DNA of 64,000 nt from Pseudomonas sp. G2-4 (GTDB taxonomy: Bacteria > Pseudomonadota > Gammaproteobacteria > Pseudomonadales > Pseudomonadaceae), in the NCBI RefSeq assembly GCF_030064125.1, contig NZ_CP125957.1, forward strand, positions 4,582,501 through 4,646,500, in the 5' to 3' direction. Below are positions 51,754 to 61,442 of this stretch, one piece after another. How positions within the stretch are numbered: the first letter of the stretch is position 1; the number at the start of each line of letters is the position of its first letter. The notes under the pieces are model-generated. The model did not search any database and was not told where the DNA came from. It saw nothing but the letters and a program-made list of their open reading frames with translations. Position numbers and translations under genes: made by a program.

Positions 51754-52488
51754 TTAGCCTTGGGTGACTTCGGGCTGCGGTTTGTGCGCAACGAAACGCA
51801 TCATCCACTCTGCTACGGTGGTGCCGTGGTGTTCCTGGGCCAGGCTCGCCACGCCTTGGCTGTAGATCTGTTCCCCGAGGTGTTGCTGGCGAATCTCCAG
51901 CAAGGCCCGGGAGTAGTCGTGGATGAATTCCGGGTGGCCCTGGAAGCACAGCACCTGATCGTTGATGTGATAGGCAGCGAACGGGCAGAAATCGCTGGAG
52001 GCAATGACCGTGGCATTTTCGGGCAATTGGGTCACCTGGTCCTGATGGCTGATCAGCAGCGTCAGTTCTTCCATCACCGGGCTCATCCACGGCGCCTTGG
52101 CCGCGAGTGTGTAGCGATGAGTGCCGACGCCCCAGCCCTGGGTGGCGCGTTCAGTCTTGCCGCCCAGCAACAGCGCCAACAGTTGATGGCCAAAGCACAC
52201 GCCCAGCAGCTTGTCGCCACGCTGATAGCGGTCCAGAAGGTAGGTCTTGAGGGTTTGAATCCAGGGGTCGCTGCCGAAGGAGTCGGCCTTGCTGCCGGTC
52301 ACAAGATAAGCGTCGAACTGCTCGTCATCGCTGGGGTAGTGCCCCTGCATCACGTTGTACACCGTGAACTCGGCCGCCACGGGCTGTTGTGAAAACAGGC
52401 GCTGGAACATCTGCCCGTAACCTTGATATTGGTCGACCAGTTCCGGACGCAGGATATCGGTTTCCAGAATGCAGATGCGTAGCGACAT
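51754..52488 (-). CDS. Class I glutamine amidotransferase (GMP synthase-like)
   Basis: A 244-residue GATase I protein of the YfeJ-like group. The nucleophile elbow is LLGVCFGHQLLA, and the His-Glu pair is in CFQGHPEF; RGDKLLGVCF and SHQDQVTQLPENATVIASSD are also typical. It probably hydrolyses glutamine or a gamma-glutamyl compound. No synthase domain is attached or adjacent. The start at 52488 (MSLRICILETD) is chosen over an upstream ATG at 52548. Confidence 0.85.
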   Translation of the reverse strand: MSLRICILETDILRPELVDQYQGYGQMFQRLFSQQPVAAEFTVYNVMQGHYPSDDEQFDAYLVTGSKADSFGSDPWIQTLKTYLLDRYQRGDKLLGVCFGHQLLALLLGGKTERATQGWGVGTHRYTLAAKAPWMSPVMEELTLLISHQDQVTQLPENATVIASSDFCPFAAYHINDQVLCFQGHPEFIHDYSRALLEIRQQHLGEQIYSQGVASLAQEHHGTTVAEWMMRFVAHKPQPEVTQG

Positions 52489-52578
52489 AAAAAATACCTG
52501 ACACGATGATGGGAATATTGCACACCCCCAGAGCCTGCCCTGAAACACGGTCCCAAGGCAAGTCCCTCCCCGGGACTG

Positions 52579-54723
52579 TCAGAACAGTTCGTGCCTGGCG
52601 GCCTTTTCCAACAACAAGGCCGGCGGTGAAAAACGCTCGCCGTATTGTTCGGCCAGGTACTGGGCCCGAGCGACAAAGTCCTGTAGGCCGTATTGGTTGA
52701 TGAACTGCAATGCACCGCCGGTCCAGGCGGCAAAGCCGATGCCCAGGATCGAGCCAACATTGCCGTCAGCTGTCGAGGTCAGCACGCCCTCCTCCACGCA
52801 ACGCACGGTTTCCAGGGCCTGGATGAACAGCAGCCGATCACGGACATCCTGCGGCGAAATCTGCCCATCGGTTTTCTCGAAACGGCTTTTGAGCCCCGGC
52901 CACAGATGCTTTTGCCCATCGGCCGGATATTCATAGAAACCCGCCCCGGCGGCCTTGCCCGGCCGCTTGTATTCGTTGAGCAACACGTCAATCACAGCGA
53001 ATGCCGGGTGCTCAATTGGCGTTTCTCCTTCTGCTTGCAGGTCCTTGGCGGTTTGCGTGCGGATATGGCTCATCAGGCTGAGGGAAACTTCATCAGAGAT
53101 CGCCAGGGGCCCGACCGGCATCCCGGCCTTGCGCGCTTCGGCCTCGATCATCGGCGCACTCACGCCCTCACCGAGCATGGCGATACCTTCCTGGGTAAAG
53201 GTGCCGAACACGCGAGAGGTAAAGAAGCCGCGACTGTCATTGACCACAATCGGCGTCTTGTTGATTTGCAGGACGAAATCGAAACCCCGCGCCAAGGTCT
53301 CGTTGCTGGTGCGGGGGCCCTTGATGATTTCCACCAAAGGCATTTTTTCCACCGGGCTGAAAAAGTGCAGGCCGATGAATTTCGTCGGGTCCGGCACTGC
53401 CGTGGCCAAACCGCTGATAGGTAAAGTCGAGGTGTTGGAAGCAATTACCGCGTCATGCCCCACCACCGCCTGGGCAGCGGCCGACACCTTGGCTTTCAAG
53501 GCACGGTCTTCAAACACCGCTTCGATGATCAAATCGCAACCGGCCAGGTCCGCGTCGCTGTCGGTAATATGAATCCGCGTTAACGTGGCTTCGCGCTGCT
53601 CGGCGGTAAGTTGGCCGCGGGCGACTTTCTTCTCCAGCAGCACCGCAGAACGGGCTTTACCCTTTTCGGCGGCGGCCAGGTCGACATCCTTGAGCACAAC
53701 CTCGACGCCGGCCATGGCGCTGACGTAGGCGATACCGGCGCCCATCATGCCGGCACCGAGCACGCCGACTTTTTTCGTCAGATAAGGCGCAAAACCCTGT
53801 GGGCGAGAGCCGCCGGCCTTGATCTCATTGAGCTGGAACCAGAAGGTGCCGATCAGGTTCTTCGCCACCTGGCCGGTGGCCAACTCGGTGAAGTAGCGGG
53901 TTTCGATCAGATGGGCCGTGTCGAAATCCACCTGTGCGCCTTCCACCGCCGCACAGAGGATCTTCTCCGGTGCGGGCAGGCAACCTTGGGTCTTGTTACG
54001 CAGGATCGAGGGGGCAATCGCCAGCATTGGCGCGACTTTCGGGTCCGACGGCGTACCACCAGGAATCTGATACCCCTTCACGTCCCAGGGCTGGACCACG
54101 CTGGGATTGGCGAGAATCCAGGCCCGGGATCTGGCCAGCAGCTCGTCATGGTCAACTGCCAATTCATCGATCAGCCCCGCCTGCAGCGCTTGCTGTGGGC
54201 GAACCTTTTTTCCCTCCAGCAGATACGGCAAGGCCTTCTCCAAACCGAGCAGGCGCACCATCCGCACCACCCCGCCGCCACCCGGCAACAGGCCCAGGGT
54301 GACTTCCGGCAGGCCGATCTGCACCGATGAGTGATCCAATGCCACGCGACGATGGCAGGCCAGGCATACCTCCCACCCGCCGCCGAGCGCCGCACCGTTG
54401 ATAGCCGCAACCACCGGTTTTCCCAGGGTTTCCAGCGCACGCAATTGCGCCTTGATCCCCAGGACCCTTTCGTAGAACGCCGTGGCCTCGGGTTTGCCGA
54501 CCTTGACCAGTTCGTTCAGGTCGCCGCCGGCGAAGAAGGTTTTCTTGGCCGAGGTGATGATCACTCCGGCAATCGAGTCTTTCTCGACGATCAAACGCGC
54601 GACGCAGGCGGCCATGGCTTCGCGATACGCGGCATTCATGGTGTTGGCGCTCTGGCCCGGCATGTCCAGGGTCAGGACGACGATCCGGTCCTGGCCGGTT
54701 TCATAACGGATGGCATCGGTCAT
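52579..54723 (-). CDS. Bifunctional enoyl-CoA hydratase/3-hydroxyacyl-CoA dehydrogenase (FadB/FadJ-like)
   Basis: A 714-residue beta-oxidation protein. The N-terminal crotonase domain (about 1-190) contains KTFFAGGDLNELVKVG and GAALGGGWEVCLACHRRVA; the NAD-binding dehydrogenase domain (about 310-490) begins KVGVLGAGMMGAGIAYVSAM; the C-terminal helical domain (about 495-705) holds RVFGTFTQEGIAML. HFFSPVEKMPLVEII marks the active site. It hydrates enoyl-CoA and oxidises hydroxyacyl-CoA to oxoacyl-CoA. The thiolase gene lies 25 bp upstream on the same strand. The start is MTDAIRYE at 54723, with an alternative at 54726. Confidence 0.9.
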   Translation of the reverse strand: MTDAIRYETGQDRIVVLTLDMPGQSANTMNAAYREAMAACVARLIVEKDSIAGVIITSAKKTFFAGGDLNELVKVGKPEATAFYERVLGIKAQLRALETLGKPVVAAINGAALGGGWEVCLACHRRVALDHSSVQIGLPEVTLGLLPGGGGVVRMVRLLGLEKALPYLLEGKKVRPQQALQAGLIDELAVDHDELLARSRAWILANPSVVQPWDVKGYQIPGGTPSDPKVAPMLAIAPSILRNKTQGCLPAPEKILCAAVEGAQVDFDTAHLIETRYFTELATGQVAKNLIGTFWFQLNEIKAGGSRPQGFAPYLTKKVGVLGAGMMGAGIAYVSAMAGVEVVLKDVDLAAAEKGKARSAVLLEKKVARGQLTAEQREATLTRIHITDSDADLAGCDLIIEAVFEDRALKAKVSAAAQAVVGHDAVIASNTSTLPISGLATAVPDPTKFIGLHFFSPVEKMPLVEIIKGPRTSNETLARGFDFVLQINKTPIVVNDSRGFFTSRVFGTFTQEGIAMLGEGVSAPMIEAEARKAGMPVGPLAISDEVSLSLMSHIRTQTAKDLQAEGETPIEHPAFAVIDVLLNEYKRPGKAAGAGFYEYPADGQKHLWPGLKSRFEKTDGQISPQDVRDRLLFIQALETVRCVEEGVLTSTADGNVGSILGIGFAAWTGGALQFINQYGLQDFVARAQYLAEQYGERFSPPALLLEKAARHELF

Positions 54724-54748
54724 CAAAAGTGTTCCTTGAAGTCGTGGC

Positions 54749-55954
54749 TCAGAGGCGTTCGATCACGGTGGCAATGCCCATGCCGCCGCCAACACACAGG
54801 GTCGCCAGGCCATAGCGCAGGCGCCGCACCTCCAACTCATCGAGCAGCGTGCCGAGGATTGCGCACCCGGTGGCGCCCAAGGGATGGCCCATGGCGATGG
54901 AGCCGCCGTTGACGTTGACCTTGGCGGGTTCGATGGCCATGTCCTTGATGAACTTGAGCACCACCGAGGCGAAGGCTTCGTTGACTTCGAACAGGTCGAT
55001 GTCCTCGACCCGCAGCCCGGCCTTGGCCAAGGCCTTGCGGGTGGCCGGCGCCGGGCCGGTGAGCATGATGGTCGGGTCGGTGCTGGTGACGGCGGTGGCG
55101 ACGATCCGCGCCCGGGGTTGCAGGCCCATCGCGCGCCCCTTGGCCTCGGAACCGATCAACATCAGCGCCGCACCATCGACGATGCCGGAACTGTTGCCCG
55201 GCGTGTGCACATGGTTGATTCGTTCGACATGGCTGTAGACCCTCAGCGCCGTGCCGTCGAAGCCCATCTGGCCCATGGCTTCGAAGCTCGGCTTGAGCTT
55301 GCCCAGGCCTTCGAGTGTGGAGTCGGCGCGGATGAATTCGTCATGGTCCAGCAGCACGATGCCATTCTGGTCCCGTACCGCCACCAGGGATTTGGCGAAT
55401 GAACCGTCAGCCCGGGCCCGCGTGGCTTTTTGCTGGGAGTGCAGCGCATAGGTATCGACATCCGCGCGACTGAAACCCTCCAGGGTGGCGATCAGGTCCG
55501 CACCGATACCTTGGGGAATGAAGTGACCGTGCAGGTTGGATTGCGGGTCGAGCGCCCATGCGCCGCCGTCACTGCCCATGGGCACTCGGGACATGGATTC
55601 GACGCCGCCAGCCACCACCAGGTCCTCGAACCCGGATCGCACTTTCATGGCCGCCAGGTTCACCGCTTCCAGGCCCGAGGCGCAAAACCGATTGAGCTGC
55701 ACCCCCGCCACACTGACATCCCAATCGGCCATCAAAGAGGCGGTCTTGGCGATGTCGGCGCCCTGCTCCCCTACAGGCGTTACGCAACCCAGCACGATAT
55801 CGTCCACCTGGCTGGTGTCCAGGCTCATGCGCTGTTGCAAAGCGATGAGCAAGCCGGCCATCAGGTTCACCGGTTTCACACTGTGCAAGGCGCCATCGGC
55901 CTTGCCTTTGCCGCGGGGCGTGCGCAGTGCGTCGAAAATCAAGGCTTGGGTCAT
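54749..55954 (-). CDS. Acetyl-CoA C-acetyltransferase (thiolase)
   Basis: A 401-residue thiolase, acting on the oxoacyl-CoA from the adjacent FadB-like protein. The catalytic Cys is in [12 protein letters not shown], the His in [13 protein letters not shown] and the second Cys in LCVGGGMG. The start at 55954 ([17 protein letters not shown]) gives the normal family N terminus. It is first in a two-gene beta-oxidation operon. Acyl chain preference cannot be read. The 385-bp gap upstream, to the small gene at 56340, shows no clear feature. Confidence 0.92.
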   Translation of the reverse strand: MTQALIFDALRTPRGKGKADGALHSVKPVNLMAGLLIALQQRMSLDTSQVDDIVLGCVTPVGEQGADIAKTASLMADWDVSVAGVQLNRFCASGLEAVNLAAMKVRSGFEDLVVAGGVESMSRVPMGSDGGAWALDPQSNLHGHFIPQGIGADLIATLEGFSRADVDTYALHSQQKATRARADGSFAKSLVAVRDQNGIVLLDHDEFIRADSTLEGLGKLKPSFEAMGQMGFDGTALRVYSHVERINHVHTPGNSSGIVDGAALMLIGSEAKGRAMGLQPRARIVATAVTSTDPTIMLTGPAPATRKALAKAGLRVEDIDLFEVNEAFASVVLKFIKDMAIEPAKVNVNGGSIAMGHPLGATGCAILGTLLDELEVRRLRYGLATLCVGGGMGIATVIERL

Positions 55955-56339
55955 GACATCCTCGAAACCAGGGGGGTAATGCGACGCCTCCAACCATAAG
56001 CCCAGCGGCGCGGGATTCAATGACCACAGCGCTCAACCCCGTTGACGACGACGCTCAGACGAACGGTAGCCTGCTATCGGGTTAACCGATTCAGGTAAGC
56101 AAGCTGTCTAGCAAAAGGGCCGGCAAGAAGCTGGCAATAGGCCTCATGCCGTTTTAATAGCAATGAGCTAGGACCTGATACGAATTGGATCTAAGCCAAC
56201 GGCGCTGTGGCCCCTAATGTAATCCTTGTACAAGTAAGTCGTCGGGTTTTGCCGAGGCCCTTGTCAAACAGGAAGTGCACCGCCAGCCGCCAAGGATATG
56301 CAGGCTGGCCTCAGGAAATAACAAAAAGGCGGGTCAGCC

Positions 56340-56435
56340 ATGTTCAAACATTCGAAAGTTCGTCAAGCCGGACTTATTCTCTTCGCCACGACGCTGCTGT
56401 TGATTTTGCCGAATATCACCAAGGTGATCGGCTGA
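56340..56435 (+). CDS. Very small membrane peptide (31 residues)
   Basis: A 31-residue peptide: a basic start (MFKHSKVRQAG), then one hydrophobic helix (LILFATTLLLILP) and a short polar end (NITKVIG). AAGGCGG lies 9 nt before the ATG. One membrane helix with an inside-positive start is consistent with a small inner-membrane regulatory peptide. It lies 127 bp upstream of a cytochrome c gene. No family recognised, and it could be missed by standard gene finders. Confidence 0.45.
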   Translation: MFKHSKVRQAGLILFATTLLLILPNITKVIG

Positions 56436-56561
56436 GTCCTGCGCGCGGGTACCTGAATCATCAGCACGTTGTATCGCCAAAAAATGTGACGGATTCGTTG
56501 TTCCGGCGGTGGTGGCTGTGCCAACCTTTATGGCATCCCCTCGACATGGAAGGCGATCCAT

Positions 56562-57359
56562 TTGAAAGCTCTCATTGTGTTCGGGGCGTTGCTGCTCAGC
56601 ACGCCCCTGTATGCCGCGCAACTGGTGTTGGAGTTGGGCGCGGGTACTCGCACCTGGCAAACCGAAGAATTGCTCAAGCATCCTGAAGCTCGAACGATCC
56701 AGATCGCTGAAGATGTTTCCTACAAGAAAGCGATGAGTTATCGCGCCGTGCCTTTGACAGCGTTGTTGATCGGCATCCGGCCGGACGACCACCTGCAAGC
56801 CGTGGCGCTGGACGGTTTTGCCGCCGAGATGCCCGCAGCGCCCTTACTCAACAAGAGCGGCGCCCGTGCCTGGCTGGCGATTGAAGACCCTGCCAAACCT
56901 TGGCCGTCACTGGGCGAAGGCAAAAACAGCGCCGGGCCTTTCTACCTGGTCTGGACGGACCCTCAGACGGGCCATATCAGCCCTGAGCAATGGCCATACG
57001 CAGTGGCGAGCATCAAGCGCCTGTCAGCAGTGGCCGAACGCTTCCCCGCCCTGTTGCCGTCGCCCACGCTGGCCAAGGACGATCCGATCAATAAAGGCTT
57101 CGAGCTGTTCCAGAAGAACTGCCTGGCATGTCATCGCCTCAATGGCGCAGGTGATGCACAGTTCGGCCCGGACCTGAACATCCCCTTCAATCCTACCGAG
57201 TACTTCTCGGGGGACTTCCTCAAGCGTTATATCCGCGACCCGCAGGGCCTGCGTCACTGGCCCCAGGGCAAGATGCCGGGTTTCTCGGAGGCGGTGCTGC
57301 CGGACTCGGAGCTGGATTTGTTGGTGGGGTATTTGAAGCATATGGCGGGGCGCAAATAG
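56562..57359 (+). CDS. Exported cytochrome c with N-terminal molybdopterin-oxidase-like domain
   Basis: A 265-residue periplasmic protein. TTG start with AAGG upstream; signal peptide about 1-18 (FGALLLSTPLYA). Residues about 25-150 resemble the DMSOR/sulfite-oxidase 'molybdopterin' beta-fold found without cofactor (AVPLTALLIGIRPDDHLQAVALDGF). The C-terminal c-type cytochrome has heme motif CLACH at 187-191 and a likely axial Met in QGKMPGF. Electron partners are unknown. The TTG start should be checked. Confidence 0.8.
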   Translation: MKALIVFGALLLSTPLYAAQLVLELGAGTRTWQTEELLKHPEARTIQIAEDVSYKKAMSYRAVPLTALLIGIRPDDHLQAVALDGFAAEMPAAPLLNKSGARAWLAIEDPAKPWPSLGEGKNSAGPFYLVWTDPQTGHISPEQWPYAVASIKRLSAVAERFPALLPSPTLAKDDPINKGFELFQKNCLACHRLNGAGDAQFGPDLNIPFNPTEYFSGDFLKRYIRDPQGLRHWPQGKMPGFSEAVLPDSELDLLVGYLKHMAGRK

Positions 57360-57384
57360 CCGTTGGCCCACTGAGATCGCTTTT

Positions 57385-57479
57385 GTGGCGAGGGAGCTTG
57401 CTCCCGCTCGAGTGCGAAGCGCTCGCAAGCTCGTTAAAGGGCTGCTGCGCAGCCCAGCGGGAGCAAGCTCCCTCGCCAC
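57385..57479. repeat. REPIN (GTGGCGAGGGAGC family)
   Basis: GTGGCGAGGGAGCTTGCTCC and the complement ending CAAGCTCCCTCGCCAC, with inner GAGTGCGAAGCGCTC and GCTGCTGCGCAGCCC. It separates the convergent cytochrome c and transglutaminase genes. Confidence 0.9.
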
Positions 57480-57500
57480 AAAATCTCGCTCGCCAGGCAG

Positions 57501-58304
57501 TTACTGGATTTGCACGGTAATCACCGGCGCCGGTGTCACGACCACCTTGGCATGCATCTGCTCACAACCGCCGCCACGGCGCATGCCGCGTACCGGGCAG
57601 GCGTCCAGGTAATCCAGGCCCACGGCCAGTTTCAGGTGTCGCTCCGGGCGGGCCAGTTGGTTGGTCACGTCGAAGCTGTACCAGGCGCCATCGAGCCAGG
57701 CCTCGGCCCAGGCGTGGCTGGCCAGGTGTTCGCTGTTGTCACTGAACAGATAGCCCGATACGTAGCGCGCCGGTACGCCCAGGCTGCGGACGCAAGCCAG
57801 GAATGCATGGGCGTGATCCTGGCACACCCCACTACGCCCGGCAAAAGCCTGGGCCGCGCTGGTCTCGACTTCAGTGACACCAGGGGTGTAGGTCATGTGT
57901 TGGTTCAGCCCATGCATCAAATCGATCAGGGCCGTGCGATCGCGGCGCTGCTTGCATTGCTGCTGGGCAAAGGCGCGAAGAGCCTCGTCCGCTTCGGTCA
58001 ACCGCGTGAACCGCAGGAATGGCAATGCCGATTGGCTCTCATGCTCGGCCTCGTGCAACGGATCGATGTCCACCTGCCCGCGGGCGCCGATGATGATCGT
58101 TTCGTGGGGCTCGTCCAGGGTGAGTACGTGAAGGATGTTACCGAACGGATCCAGCTGCGCTCGCACTGGCCGGGGTAGATCGAGCTGCCAGCTCAGCACA
58201 TGCTGGCGTTCGCTGTCGTGGGGTGTCAGTCGCAGGTACTGGATGCTTGCGCGAACCTGATCTTCGTAGTGGTAGGCCGTTTCGTGGCTGATTGAGAGTC
58301 TCAT
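57501..58304 (-). CDS. Transglutaminase family protein
   Basis: A 267-residue protein with an N-terminal beta domain (LSISHETAYHYEDQVRASIQ) and a transglutaminase-like core: the Cys in FAGRSGVCQDHAHAFLACVR, the His in LASHAWAEAWL and an Asp in SFDVTNQL (this one an intact triad, unlike the protein at 24116). Likely a peptidase or amidase. It overlaps the alpha-E gene by 4 bp and is last in a three-gene operon with a circularly permuted ATP-grasp protein. Confidence 0.88.
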   Translation of the reverse strand: MRLSISHETAYHYEDQVRASIQYLRLTPHDSERQHVLSWQLDLPRPVRAQLDPFGNILHVLTLDEPHETIIIGARGQVDIDPLHEAEHESQSALPFLRFTRLTEADEALRAFAQQQCKQRRDRTALIDLMHGLNQHMTYTPGVTEVETSAAQAFAGRSGVCQDHAHAFLACVRSLGVPARYVSGYLFSDNSEHLASHAWAEAWLDGAWYSFDVTNQLARPERHLKLAVGLDYLDACPVRGMRRGGGCEQMHAKVVVTPAPVITVQIQ

Positions 58305-59251
58305 ATGACCTCCAGGTAGGAACTGTGAATGGCATTGCCCAGTTCGCGGACCAGTGGGATGAACTCGGTGAGCCAGGCATGCAGGCCCCCGTCGAGGATT
58401 TCGTTGATACCGGTGTAGCGCAGGCGCGCGTCCATTTCCGCGCCCAGGCGTTGTGCCTGCCGGCCATTGGAGCCCGGCAGGCTCGCGAGAATCTGGTCAA
58501 TCTCTTCGGTGCAAGCACGCAGTGAACGCGGCACGTCGGCGCGTAACAGCAACAGTTCAGCCACATGGCGGGCACCCGGGGCGTCGCGATAGATCTCGGT
58601 GTAGGCCTCGAAGGAAGACAAGGCACGCAACAAGGCGCTCCACTGGTAATACGCGTGGGCCGTGCCGTCGCTGACTGTGTCGGCCTGGTCGCCGGCCATT
58701 TCGTAGCGGGCGTCGAGCAGGCGCAGGGTGTTGTCGGCCCTTTCGATAAAGGTCCCCAGGCGAATGAACCTGAACGCGTCGTTACGCATGATGGTGCCGT
58801 AGGTTGCGCCTCGAAACAGGTGGGATCGTTCCTTGACCCACTCGCAGAAACGGCTCATGCCGTAGCGGCTCAAGCCTTGCTCGGCAATATCGCGAATCTC
58901 TAGCCAGGTGGCGTTGATGTTTTCCCACATGTCGGCGGTGATTCGCCCACGTACTGCATGGGCACTGGCCCGTGCGGAACCGAGGCAGCTGTAGATGCTG
59001 GCCGGGTTGGCGGCGTCCAGGGCAAAGAAATGCAGCAATCGCTCGGCATGCAAATCGCCGTGTCGCTCCCGGTAATCGTCCAGCGTCCCAGTGATCAGCA
59101 ACGGCATGGCCAGTTCGTGCAGGCCGTCGCCGCGCCCGTCCTGGGGCATCAGGGACAGCGAGTAGCTGACGTCGAGCATCCGCGCGAGGTTTTCTGCGCG
59201 CTCCAGGTAGCGCGACATCCAATACAGGTCCGAGGCGGTTCTACTTAACAT
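58301..59251 (-). CDS. Alpha-E domain protein
   Basis: A 316-residue all-helical protein of the alpha-E family. LSRTASDLYWMSRYLERAENLARMLDVSYS is its standard N-terminal (here quoted in parts: TASDLYWMSRYLERAENLAR), followed by helices such as RGATYGTIMRNDAFRFIRLG. Function unknown, but the family nearly always pairs with an ATP-grasp and a transglutaminase gene. The start at 59251 is the ATG before LSRTASD with GGAG upstream. It overlaps the transglutaminase start by 4 bp. Confidence 0.88.
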   Translation of the reverse strand: MLSRTASDLYWMSRYLERAENLARMLDVSYSLSLMPQDGRGDGLHELAMPLLITGTLDDYRERHGDLHAERLLHFFALDAANPASIYSCLGSARASAHAVRGRITADMWENINATWLEIRDIAEQGLSRYGMSRFCEWVKERSHLFRGATYGTIMRNDAFRFIRLGTFIERADNTLRLLDARYEMAGDQADTVSDGTAHAYYQWSALLRALSSFEAYTEIYRDAPGARHVAELLLLRADVPRSLRACTEEIDQILASLPGSNGRQAQRLGAEMDARLRYTGINEILDGGLHAWLTEFIPLVRELGNAIHSSYLEVI

Positions 59252-59261
59252 GGCAGCTCCT

Positions 59262-60671
59262 TCAATCCTCGACCACCCAGGTGTCTTTCGTGCCACCGCC
59301 CTGGGATGAGTTCACCACCAGCGACCCTTCGCGCAGTGCCACACGGGTCAGGCCGCCAGGCACCACACGGGTTTCCCGGCCGGACAGCACAAACGGCCGC
59401 AAGTCGATGTGACGGGGTGCGATGCCATTTTCGACAAAGGTCGGACAGGTCGAAAGCGACAGCGTCGGTTGGGCGATATAGGCATGTGGCTTGGCCTTGA
59501 TCCGCTCGCGGAAGGCATCGATCTGCGCCGTCGTCGCCGCCGGTCCCACCAGCATTCCGTAACCGCCGGAGCCCTGGGTTTCCTTGACGACCAGATCCGG
59601 AAGATTCGCCAGCACGTGGGAAAGCTCGGCGGGATTACGACACTGCCAGGTAGGAACGTTCTTCAGGATCGGCTCTTCGTCCAGGTAGAAACGGATCATG
59701 TCGGTAACGAACGGGTACACCGACTTGTCGTCCGCCACCCCCGTGCCGATGGCATTGGCCAGCACCACATTGCCCGAACGGTAAGACGACAACAGCCCCG
59801 GTACACCGAGCATCGAATCCGGGTTGAAGGCCAGTGGATCGAGGAACGCATCGTCGAGGCGACGGTAGATCACATCCACCGCCTTCGGCCCGTCGGTGGT
59901 GCGCATGAATACCTTGTCGTCGCGTACGAACAGGTCAGCGCCTTCCACCAACTCCACACCCATCTCCCGGGCCAGGAATGCATGCTCGAAGAAAGCACTG
60001 TTGAAACGCCCCGGGGTGAGCACCACGACGCTGGGGTCATCCAGCGGGCTGGCGCTTTTCAGGGTGTCGAGCAGCAGGTTGGGATAATGATCAATCGGCG
60101 CAATGCGTTGGACAGCGAACAGTTCGGGAAACAGGCGCATCATCATCTTGCGGTCTTCCAGCATGTAGCTGACGCCGCTGGGCGTACGAAGATTGTCTTC
60201 GAGCACGTAGTAGGTGCCGTCGCCATCGCGTACCAGGTCGACCCCGCAAATGTGGGCATAGATGTCGCGGTGCAGGTCAAGCCCTTGCATCGCCAGTTGA
60301 TATTGTTCGTTGGCCAGCACCTGCTCGGCCGGAACAATCCCGGCCCGAATGATGCGTTGTTCGTGGTAGAGGTCGGCCAGGAACATGTTCAGCGCCTTGA
60401 CCCGCTGGATGCAGCCGCGTTCGACGACTCGCCATTCACTGGCGGGGATGCTACGTGGGATGGTGTCAAAAGGGATCAGGCGCTCTGTCCCCTGCTCGTC
60501 ACCGTAGAGCGTGAATGTAATCCCGGCGCGGTGAAACAACAGATCGGCTTCGCGCCGTCGTTGGGCCAGAAGCTCGTCAGGCGTCTCGGCCAGCCAACGA
60601 GCGAACGCCCGGTAATGCGGGCGGACCTGGCCGTCGGCGTCGTACATCTCATCAAAACCGGTGCGGATCAT
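59262..60671 (-). CDS. Circularly permuted ATP-grasp protein
   Basis: A 469-residue cytoplasmic ATP-grasp-like protein of the circularly permuted type 2. FDEMYDADGQVRPHYRAF starts the family; LRTPSGVSYMLEDRKMMMRLFPELF and VVKETQGSGGYGMLVGP are the ATP-grasp blocks; RHIDLRPFVLSG and GGLTRVALREGSLVVNSSQGGGTKDTWV close it. These enzymes probably make a peptide-like product or tag. AAGGAG lies 7 nt before the ATG at 60671. It heads the operon with alpha-E and transglutaminase genes. Confidence 0.9.
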   Translation of the reverse strand: MIRTGFDEMYDADGQVRPHYRAFARWLAETPDELLAQRRREADLLFHRAGITFTLYGDEQGTERLIPFDTIPRSIPASEWRVVERGCIQRVKALNMFLADLYHEQRIIRAGIVPAEQVLANEQYQLAMQGLDLHRDIYAHICGVDLVRDGDGTYYVLEDNLRTPSGVSYMLEDRKMMMRLFPELFAVQRIAPIDHYPNLLLDTLKSASPLDDPSVVVLTPGRFNSAFFEHAFLAREMGVELVEGADLFVRDDKVFMRTTDGPKAVDVIYRRLDDAFLDPLAFNPDSMLGVPGLLSSYRSGNVVLANAIGTGVADDKSVYPFVTDMIRFYLDEEPILKNVPTWQCRNPAELSHVLANLPDLVVKETQGSGGYGMLVGPAATTAQIDAFRERIKAKPHAYIAQPTLSLSTCPTFVENGIAPRHIDLRPFVLSGRETRVVPGGLTRVALREGSLVVNSSQGGGTKDTWVVED

Positions 60672-60957
60672 GCCCGTACTCCTTGTCACTCTGACATCCG
60701 GCTTCGCAAGGCCCGTGCCATCGGCATAAACGCTTTATGATCAACGGGTTGGATTATCCAGCGAGAGGCCGTGCACCCTTGTAGTGCAGCCAATACCCCC
60801 CACACCGCCGCACCGCCTCATTGCAACGCATGGGCTTGGCTACCCTGAGCATAGACACGGAAAAAGGACGTAGCCTGCTGCGGATACAGTTGGGTACAAA
60901 ACCTGGGGGAGTGAGAGCGGAGGGTCAGTTGGCAAGGGAGGAGCTGTATGACAGTCA

Positions 60958-61029
60958 TCGCGAGCAAGCTCGCTCCCACAAGGGATTGTGGTGAACACAA
61001 ATCCCCTGTGGGAGCGAGCTTGCTCGCGA
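60958..61029. repeat. REPIN (GTGGGAGCGAGC family, heads inward)
   Basis: TCGCGAGCAAGCTCGCTCCC then GTGGGAGCGAGCTTGCTCGC, 72 bp in all, the same orientation as at 30719. The rest of the 60672-61100 interval shows nothing definite. Confidence 0.88.
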
Positions 61030-61100
61030 TCGGTGGCGGGCACACATGAAAACGGCCGACACAAAGGTCAGCCGTTACTCTGGTTGCAGTAGATGACGTA

Positions 61101-61442
61101 TCAGGCGTGCAGGCGCCGAATCTCCTGCTTGACACCCCAACCCTCGATGATGCCGCCCAAGGGCTCGACAACTGCCTCGAAGTCTTGCTCGAAGTCTCCA
61201 ATGTCGTCGTAGGTGGCGTACATCACCCGGCTCAGTTCCAATGACCAGGCCCCGTCGTCCCGTGCGCTGATTTGTGCGTTCAATGACTCACCCCGAAACT
61301 GACCTGCCGCCCTGCGCGCCCGCTCCTCATCCGGGAAAATGGCGTAGAACTCGATGGGATGGAATTGTGAGAAATCGAAACCGCCTTCTTTCATGCGGCG
61401 AAGCACACTGGTGCTGATGTCTTCTTGATAGGCTGTGCTCAT
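61101..61442 (-). CDS. rraB: Ribonuclease E inhibitor RraB
   Basis: A 113-residue protein of the RraB family, which in E. coli binds RNase E and lowers its activity on some mRNAs. MKEGGFDFSQFHPIEFYAIFPDE and VMYATYDDIGDFEQDFEAVVEPLGGIIEGWG fit (quoted in parts: DFSQFHPIEFYAIFPDEE, EAVVEPLGGIIEGWG). Acidic overall, cytoplasmic. Single gene. Confidence 0.85.
   Translation of the reverse strand: MSTAYQEDISTSVLRRMKEGGFDFSQFHPIEFYAIFPDEERARRAAGQFRGESLNAQISARDDGAWSLELSRVMYATYDDIGDFEQDFEAVVEPLGGIIEGWGVKQEIRRLHA

Noticed and set aside
55955..56339. Possible small gene or RNA between the thiolase and 56340
   Set aside because: Only a weak six-pair stem (CCAGCC/GGCTGG near 56283) was seen; no ribosome site, terminator or frame supports a gene.
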